Assembly (NCBI RefSeq): GCF_000819985.1
Contig: NZ_CDBZ01000155.1
Location: 1 to 48,828, forward strand
DNA from: Aeromonas media
Lineage (GTDB): Bacteria > Pseudomonadota > Gammaproteobacteria > Enterobacterales > Aeromonadaceae
DNA: 48,828 nt
Direction: 5' to 3'
The notes beneath the pieces are model-generated. The model was not told the origin of the DNA. It was given only the letters and a program-made list of their open reading frames with translations, and ran no database searches. Shown piece after piece: positions 44,885-48,828 of this stretch. The position numbers and the translations under genes were made by a program. The stretch's first letter is position 1; each line of letters begins with the position of its first letter.

Positions 44885-45271
44885 ATTCACATCTTCGGCC
44901 TGGGTAAATGACATTCACATATTGTCCTGGCAAGGGTGCCAAATAGAGCAGTCATGAGGGAAGAAATTGGTACAAGAGGGACAATGTCTCCCCATGATAG
45001 AAAAATGGGCAGACAGGCAGAGCGAGAGATACACCGGCAACCCCACCTATTTCATCCCATCGTGACGCCCGCTAATTTGTTGTCTTGTGCCATCAGAGAT
45101 AACAAATGGGCTGTATGAGTCCTCATCGTGTGGCTGACAACACGCCACAGAGATTAGCTTCCCGCTAATGGATCCTTTTTATTGGCCCATGATGGTCATG
45201 GCTATTCCGGATAGGTAATCGTAATTCGGTGTCATCTTCTCTGGACAATAGAACAACAGGATCCTGAAAAT
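44885..45271. other. AT-richer intergenic region with a possible small RNA
   Basis: No convincing coding sequence. At 45075-45107 ATTTGTT pairs with AACAAAT. At 45153-45169 ATTAGC pairs with GCTAAT, and a run CCTTTTTATT follows at 45174-45183. The second hairpin looks like an intrinsic terminator on the plus strand, although the nearest upstream plus-strand gene ended 300 bases earlier. A short transcript from this spacer is possible. Confidence 0.35.
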
Positions 45272-45300
45272 AATAATGCCGCCCCTTGGGCGGCATTATT
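45272..45300 (-). terminator. hns terminator
   Basis: A perfect 13-bp stem AATAATGCCGCCC/GGGCGGCATTATT, loop CTT, followed on the minus strand by ATTTTC; 19 bases past the hns stop. Confidence 0.85.
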
Positions 45301-45319
45301 GATGAAGCGATCCTGGCAA

Positions 45320-45727
45320 TCAGATCAGGAAGTCGTTCAGATCCTTGCCCAGCGCAACTTGCTCGGCAATGGCTTTGGGCATGCGGCCCTGGCCGGTCCA
45401 GGTCTTCTCCTGGCCATCTTCCTGATACTTGTATTTGGCAGGGCGCGGAGCGCGCTTGCTCTTGGTCGCGCCAGCAGCTGCCGGAGCGGCCACGCTGCCG
45501 ATCAGCTCGCGCGGATCGATGCCAGCCTGTTGCAGCATCTCGGTAAACTCGCTCAGCTTGCGCTGACGCTCTTCCTGCTCGGCCCGCTCTTGCTCTACGT
45601 ACTCGGCACGCTCGTTATATACCAGATCAAACTTTTCTTTCGCTTCTTGCAGTTGCTCAAACGGCAGTTCACGAATGGCAGCACGCAAGCTGCGAATGTT
45701 CAGCAGAACCTTCAGAAACTCGTTCAT
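45320..45727 (-). CDS. hns: H-NS family nucleoid protein
   Basis: Binds curved AT-rich DNA and silences transcription. The 135 residues have an N-terminal dimerisation coiled coil (about 1-65, [19 protein letters not shown]...), an Ala/Pro linker (about 80-95) and the DNA-binding motif [12 protein letters not shown]. The last differs from the TWTGQGRTPKPI consensus at two positions but keeps the QGR hook. GAGGAAGTA precedes the ATG. The flanking spacers are visibly richer in A+T than the rest of the window. Confidence 0.95.
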   Translation of the reverse strand: MNEFLKVLLNIRSLRAAIRELPFEQLQEAKEKFDLVYNERAEYVEQERAEQEERQRKLSEFTEMLQQAGIDPRELIGSVAAPAAAGATKSKRAPRPAKYKYQEDGQEKTWTGQGRMPKAIAEQVALGKDLNDFLI

Positions 45728-45776
45728 TACTTCCTCACAGAATTATTTTTGTATGTCACAGGGATTACACATTCTG

Positions 45777-45785
45777 AGAATAGCA
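45777..45785 (-). promoter_or_regulatory. Extended -10 promoter of hns
   Basis: The minus strand reads TGCTATTCT, an extended -10 (TGnTATnnT), about 50 bases upstream of the hns ATG. No strong -35 is visible. Confidence 0.4.
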
Positions 45786-46135
45786 TGTCCGCTCGATAAC
45801 AACATAATGATTTTATAGTGCCGGAGCAATTCCTGGCACCTGGATGTCATTATTCCCTGTGGTTAATTCACGCCGTCACTCTTATCAGATGGTCCACTCA
45901 ACAGACATTATTTCTTCAACACAGCTTAATCGGTGCCAGTTTCCCAAAGTATTCATCAGCCAGATAAAAGAGGTGCCATCCAAGCACCGCCATGTATATA
46001 TCCCACCCCATTTCGCCATCAACACAGCTCGGTGTTCCATGTACAAATATTGGCCGCACCATCCGGGCATCGGATGAAAAAGCACCATAGCCAAACCGTG
46101 CAGCGCCATGCATCAAGGGCACTCTTCTCCCTGGC
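45786..46135. other. Spacer between hns and dsdC
   Basis: About 350 AT-richer bases. Three overlapping open frames of roughly 75 codons exist on both strands, but none has a good ribosome-binding site or a recognisable product. I see no repeat or structured RNA. It presumably carries hns upstream control DNA. Confidence 0.4.
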
Positions 46136-47080
46136 TCAGCCAATTTCCTTTGCCTGGGCGCTTATCCATTCGATGAATGCCTGGATCTTGGGGCATTGGC
46201 GATGGGGGAGCGTGGCCATGTAGTAACGTTGATTGCAGCGAACCGCCTTGCCCGGGAAAGGCTCCACCAGTTCGTTGCGCTCCAGCCGCTGGCGCACCAG
46301 GTTCTTGCGGCCCATGGCCACGCCGGCGTGATTCATGGCGGCGATGATGGCGAGATCGGAACGATCGAAGCCCATGCTCGACTGGCAGCCATCGAGGGAG
46401 ACATCCGCCTGACGGGCCCAGCTGCACCACTCGTCGGTATCCGAGTCATATCCCCAGGCCTGCCTGTCGTGCAACAGGCGACAGTGGCTCAAATGATCAG
46501 GGTTATTCAGCAACTGGTGTCGCTCGGCATATTCGGGGCTGCACACCGGCACCATGTATTCATCCATCAGCGGGTGGATGGCGAGCCGCTCCGGCACCTT
46601 GTCATCGAAATAGATCGTCAGATCGATACCATAGCCGTGCAGATTGACGTTCTCGTTGCCTGTCATGATGTTGAGATCGATCTGGGGATGCAGGCGAGAA
46701 AAATCCGCGAGCCGCGGCACCAGCCAGCACTGGGCGATGGAGGGACGGGAGTAGACGGTCAGGGAACCGGACAGCTCCTGGTTCTTGATCTCCAGGATCT
46801 CCTGGTTGATGAACTCCAGCGATGACTTGAGCGCCCAGAACACCCGCTGCCCTTCCGTCGTCAGCACCACCTTGCGATGAAAGCGCTGGAACAGCTTGAA
46901 GCCGAGCTCCTCTTCCAGGGCGCTGATCCTGTGGCTCACCGCACTCGGGCTGAGTGCCAGCTCATCCGCCGCCAGTGCAAACGAGCAATGGCGGGCCGCC
47001 GCCTCGAAGGTGTGCAGCTTGGCGAGCTGATAGCCGCTGAGCAGCTTGTTTCTCGATACATAGTTGTCTTCGGTATACAT
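46136..47080 (-). CDS. dsdC: LysR-type activator of D-serine genes
   Basis: Activates the D-serine uptake and degradation operon when D-serine is present. GGAAGG precedes the ATG. 314 residues: winged HTH at about 18-75 (FALAADELALSPSAVSHRI) and an effector domain with stretches almost identical to E. coli DsdC, such as LKSSLEFINQEILEIKNQEL, YSRPSIAQCWLVP and AAMNHAGVAMGRKNLV. Divergent from dsdX, as in E. coli. Confidence 0.94.
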   Translation of the reverse strand: MYTEDNYVSRNKLLSGYQLAKLHTFEAAARHCSFALAADELALSPSAVSHRISALEEELGFKLFQRFHRKVVLTTEGQRVFWALKSSLEFINQEILEIKNQELSGSLTVYSRPSIAQCWLVPRLADFSRLHPQIDLNIMTGNENVNLHGYGIDLTIYFDDKVPERLAIHPLMDEYMVPVCSPEYAERHQLLNNPDHLSHCRLLHDRQAWGYDSDTDEWCSWARQADVSLDGCQSSMGFDRSDLAIIAAMNHAGVAMGRKNLVRQRLERNELVEPFPGKAVRCNQRYYMATLPHRQCPKIQAFIEWISAQAKEIG

Positions 47081-47310
47081 CAGCCTTCCCCATCACCGGC
47101 TCAACATCGCAGCCATGATATCCCGGACGACTCGATTTAAGATGAATTAACCGAACCCAAGTCACATAAATACGGCTAAATGTGATGAATGTGGCACCTT
47201 TGCATCAACTCAGCTCATCCAAGAGGCCATTTTCATCATTTGTCAGCCCGACGCCCTTCCCGTTCAATAGGCCCATCATTTATCTCTAATCATCCTTGTC
47301 GAGGCGCAGT
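47081..47310. promoter_or_regulatory. dsdC-dsdX divergent control region
   Basis: Contains the dyad TCACAT (47162-47167) with ATGTGA (47180-47185), separated by 12 bases, a shape that suits a LysR-type site. The sequence TGTGATGAATGTGGCA that begins in its right arm is also a partial CRP site; D-serine genes in E. coli are CRP dependent. Neither assignment is firm. Confidence 0.45.
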
Positions 47311-48648
47311 ATGAATTCTGAAGTGTGGGTCGTCGGTACCTTGCTGACTAGCATCATTCTGATTGTCGTCACCATAGTGAAGGGCAAGGTACATCCTTTC
47401 CTCGCCTTGCTGCTGGCGAGCTTCTATGTCGGCACCATGATGGGAATGAACCCCGTCAAGATGGTCAATGCCATGGAAGAGGGCATAGGCGGCACCTTGG
47501 GCTTTCTCGCCGCCGTCATCGGCCTTGGTACCATACTCGGCAAGATGATGGAGGTGTCGGGGGCAGCGGAGCGCATCGGCCTCGCCCTGCAGAAGTGCCG
47601 CTGGCTTTCGCCCCAGGTGATCATGGTGCTGGTCGGTCTGGTGTGCGGCATCACGCTGTTTGTCGAGGTCGGGGTGGTGCTGCTCATTCCGCTGGCCTTC
47701 TCCATCGCCCGCAAGACCAGAACCTCGCTGCTGACCCTGGCCATTCCGCTCTGTACCGCCCTGATGGCCGTGCACTGCATAGTGCCGCCCCACCCGGCCG
47801 CCCTCTATGTCACCAACCAGCTGGGTGCCGATGTGGGATCCGTCATCGTCTATGGTCTCGCGGTCGGACTCTTTGCCTCCCTGGTGGGCGGCCCGCTGTT
47901 CCTCAAAATGCTGGGTAAACGGGTGCCATTCAAGGAGGTACCCGCCGCCTTTGCCGACATCCAGGCCCGCGATGAGGCAAGCCTCCCTACCTTGAGTGCC
48001 TCCCTCTTCACCGTGCTGCTGCCCATCTTGTTGATGCTGGCCAAGACGGTGGCCGAGCTCAACATGGATCACGCAAGCCACCTCTATACCGTGCTGGAGT
48101 TTATCGGCAACCCCATCACCGCCATGTTCATCGCCGCCTTCACCGCCTATTACGTGCTGGGGATCCGTCAGCGCATGAAGATGGAAGGGCTGCTGGACCA
48201 GACAGAGCGGTGCTTCTCCTCCATTGCCAACATCTTGCTGATCATCGGCGCGGGTGGCGCCTTCAACGGCGTACTCAAGGCCAGCGGCCTGGGGGACAGC
48301 CTGGCGACCATCCTCTCCCAGCTGGACATGCACCCCATACTTCTGGCCTGGCTGGTCGCCATCATATTGCACGCCGCCGTGGGCTCGGCCACCGTCGCCA
48401 TGATGGGGGCCACCGCCATCGTCTCCCCCATCATGGTGCACTACCCCGAGATAAGCCCCGAGATCATGACGCTCGCCATCGGCTCAGGCGCCATCGGCTG
48501 CACCATGGTGACAGACTCCCTGTTCTGGCTGGTCAAACAGTATTGCGGTGCCACCCTGAACGAAACGCTCAAGTACTACACCAGTGCCACCTTTGTCGCC
48601 TCCCTGATGGCGCTGGCCGGTACCTTCCTGCTCTCCTATATCGTGTAA
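47311..48648 (+). CDS. dsdX: D-serine permease DsdX (GntP family)
   Basis: Inner-membrane proton symporter for D-serine. ATG at 47311 has GAGG 6 bases upstream and gives 445 residues, the same length as E. coli DsdX. Around a dozen hydrophobic helices are visible. Motifs [28 protein letters not shown] and [15 protein letters not shown] belong to the gluconate:H+ symporter family. Placement between dsdC and dsdA settles the substrate. Confidence 0.94.
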   Translation: MNSEVWVVGTLLTSIILIVVTIVKGKVHPFLALLLASFYVGTMMGMNPVKMVNAMEEGIGGTLGFLAAVIGLGTILGKMMEVSGAAERIGLALQKCRWLSPQVIMVLVGLVCGITLFVEVGVVLLIPLAFSIARKTRTSLLTLAIPLCTALMAVHCIVPPHPAALYVTNQLGADVGSVIVYGLAVGLFASLVGGPLFLKMLGKRVPFKEVPAAFADIQARDEASLPTLSASLFTVLLPILLMLAKTVAELNMDHASHLYTVLEFIGNPITAMFIAAFTAYYVLGIRQRMKMEGLLDQTERCFSSIANILLIIGAGGAFNGVLKASGLGDSLATILSQLDMHPILLAWLVAIILHAAVGSATVAMMGATAIVSPIMVHYPEISPEIMTLAIGSGAIGCTMVTDSLFWLVKQYCGATLNETLKYYTSATFVASLMALAGTFLLSYIV

Positions 48649-48665
48649 CAAGACCGAGACATCCC

Positions 48666-48828
48666 ATGAAAAATATCGACGTCCAACCACTCATTACCCA
48701 ATTCCCGCTGGTTCGCTCCCTGATCGCACTCGAACCCGTGACCTGGTTCAACCCCAAGGCCACCACGCTGGCGGTCGGTCTGCCCTATGTGGGCCTGGAT
48801 GGCAACGATGTGGCGGATGCCTCCGCCC
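48666..48828 (+). CDS. dsdA: D-serine dehydratase DsdA, N-terminal part (runs off the window)
   Basis: PLP enzyme converting D-serine to pyruvate and ammonia. Only the first 54 codons are present; ATG at 48666 lies 17 bases after the dsdX stop. [36 protein letters not shown] and DVADA line up with the start of E. coli DsdA. The catalytic lysine lies beyond the window. Confidence 0.92.
   Translation, partial: MKNIDVQPLITQFPLVRSLIALEPVTWFNPKATTLAVGLPYVGLDGNDVADASA

Noticed and set aside
44936..45118. 60-codon frame in the DAHP synthase-hns spacer
   Set aside because: No ribosome-binding site and no family resemblance; it overlaps the inverted repeats of the spacer.
45844..46143. Three overlapping 74-77 codon frames between hns and dsdC
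   Set aside because: They compete with each other on both strands, lack ribosome sites and look like chance open frames in AT-richer DNA.

Overview
The window is GC-rich gammaproteobacterial chromosome. Gene content and order (scr sucrose regulon, grpE/nadK/recN, dnaK/dnaJ, MacAB with its own outer-membrane factor, dsdC-dsdX-dsdA, H-NS, family II pyrophosphatase) point to Aeromonas. That is an inference from gene content, not a database match. I saw no tRNA, rRNA, CRISPR array or prophage.

Layout. 1-5.3 kb: copper/silver efflux genes cusB-cusA-cusF, stitched together by overlapping stop/start signals and two micro-ORFs. 5.3-8.7 kb: a PLP-dependent decarboxylase gene on the minus strand, cut in two by a complete IS608-like IS200/IS605 element (1,757 bp, 6365-8121) with intact tnpA and tnpB; the two halves still join in frame. 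8.9-12.8 kb: lipoate-protein ligase LplA and a large membrane diguanylate cyclase that joins a periplasmic substrate-binding domain, PAS, GGDEF and hemerythrin. 12.8-18.5 kb: a minus-strand operon of a two-cysteine ArsR regulator, two YeeE/YedE half-transporters, a membrane fusion protein and an RND pump, divergent from a YgaP-like DUF2892 gene. It looks like a (per)sulfide-responsive locus. 18.8-20.2 kb: a stand-alone MgtC-C-terminus-like protein followed by MgtC, behind a hairpin-rich leader.

20.3-26.9 kb: the complete sucrose regulon scrY-scrK-scrA-scrB-scrR with three near-identical operators. 27.0-31.2 kb: the heat-shock genes dnaK-dnaJ and grpE, with three convincing sigma-32 promoters. 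31.4-35.4 kb: nadK, a membrane GGDEF gene and recN with two LexA boxes. 36-37.7 kb: family II pyrophosphatase and a Usp-fold protein. 37.9-42.5 kb: macA-macB-outer membrane factor. 42.6-44.9 kb: a siderophore-interacting reductase and a DAHP synthase, each behind a Fur box. 45.3-45.7 kb: hns. 46.1 kb to the end: D-serine genes dsdC, dsdX and the start of dsdA.

Most genes belong to known families. The least ordinary items are: the IS608-like element, whose TnpB guide would match the repaired allele it interrupts; the BigR/SqrR-like locus with an RND pump attached; the SBP-PAS-GGDEF-hemerythrin protein; the CusB-CusF fusion with its micro-ORF bridges; and the MgtC-partner gene with a structured leader.
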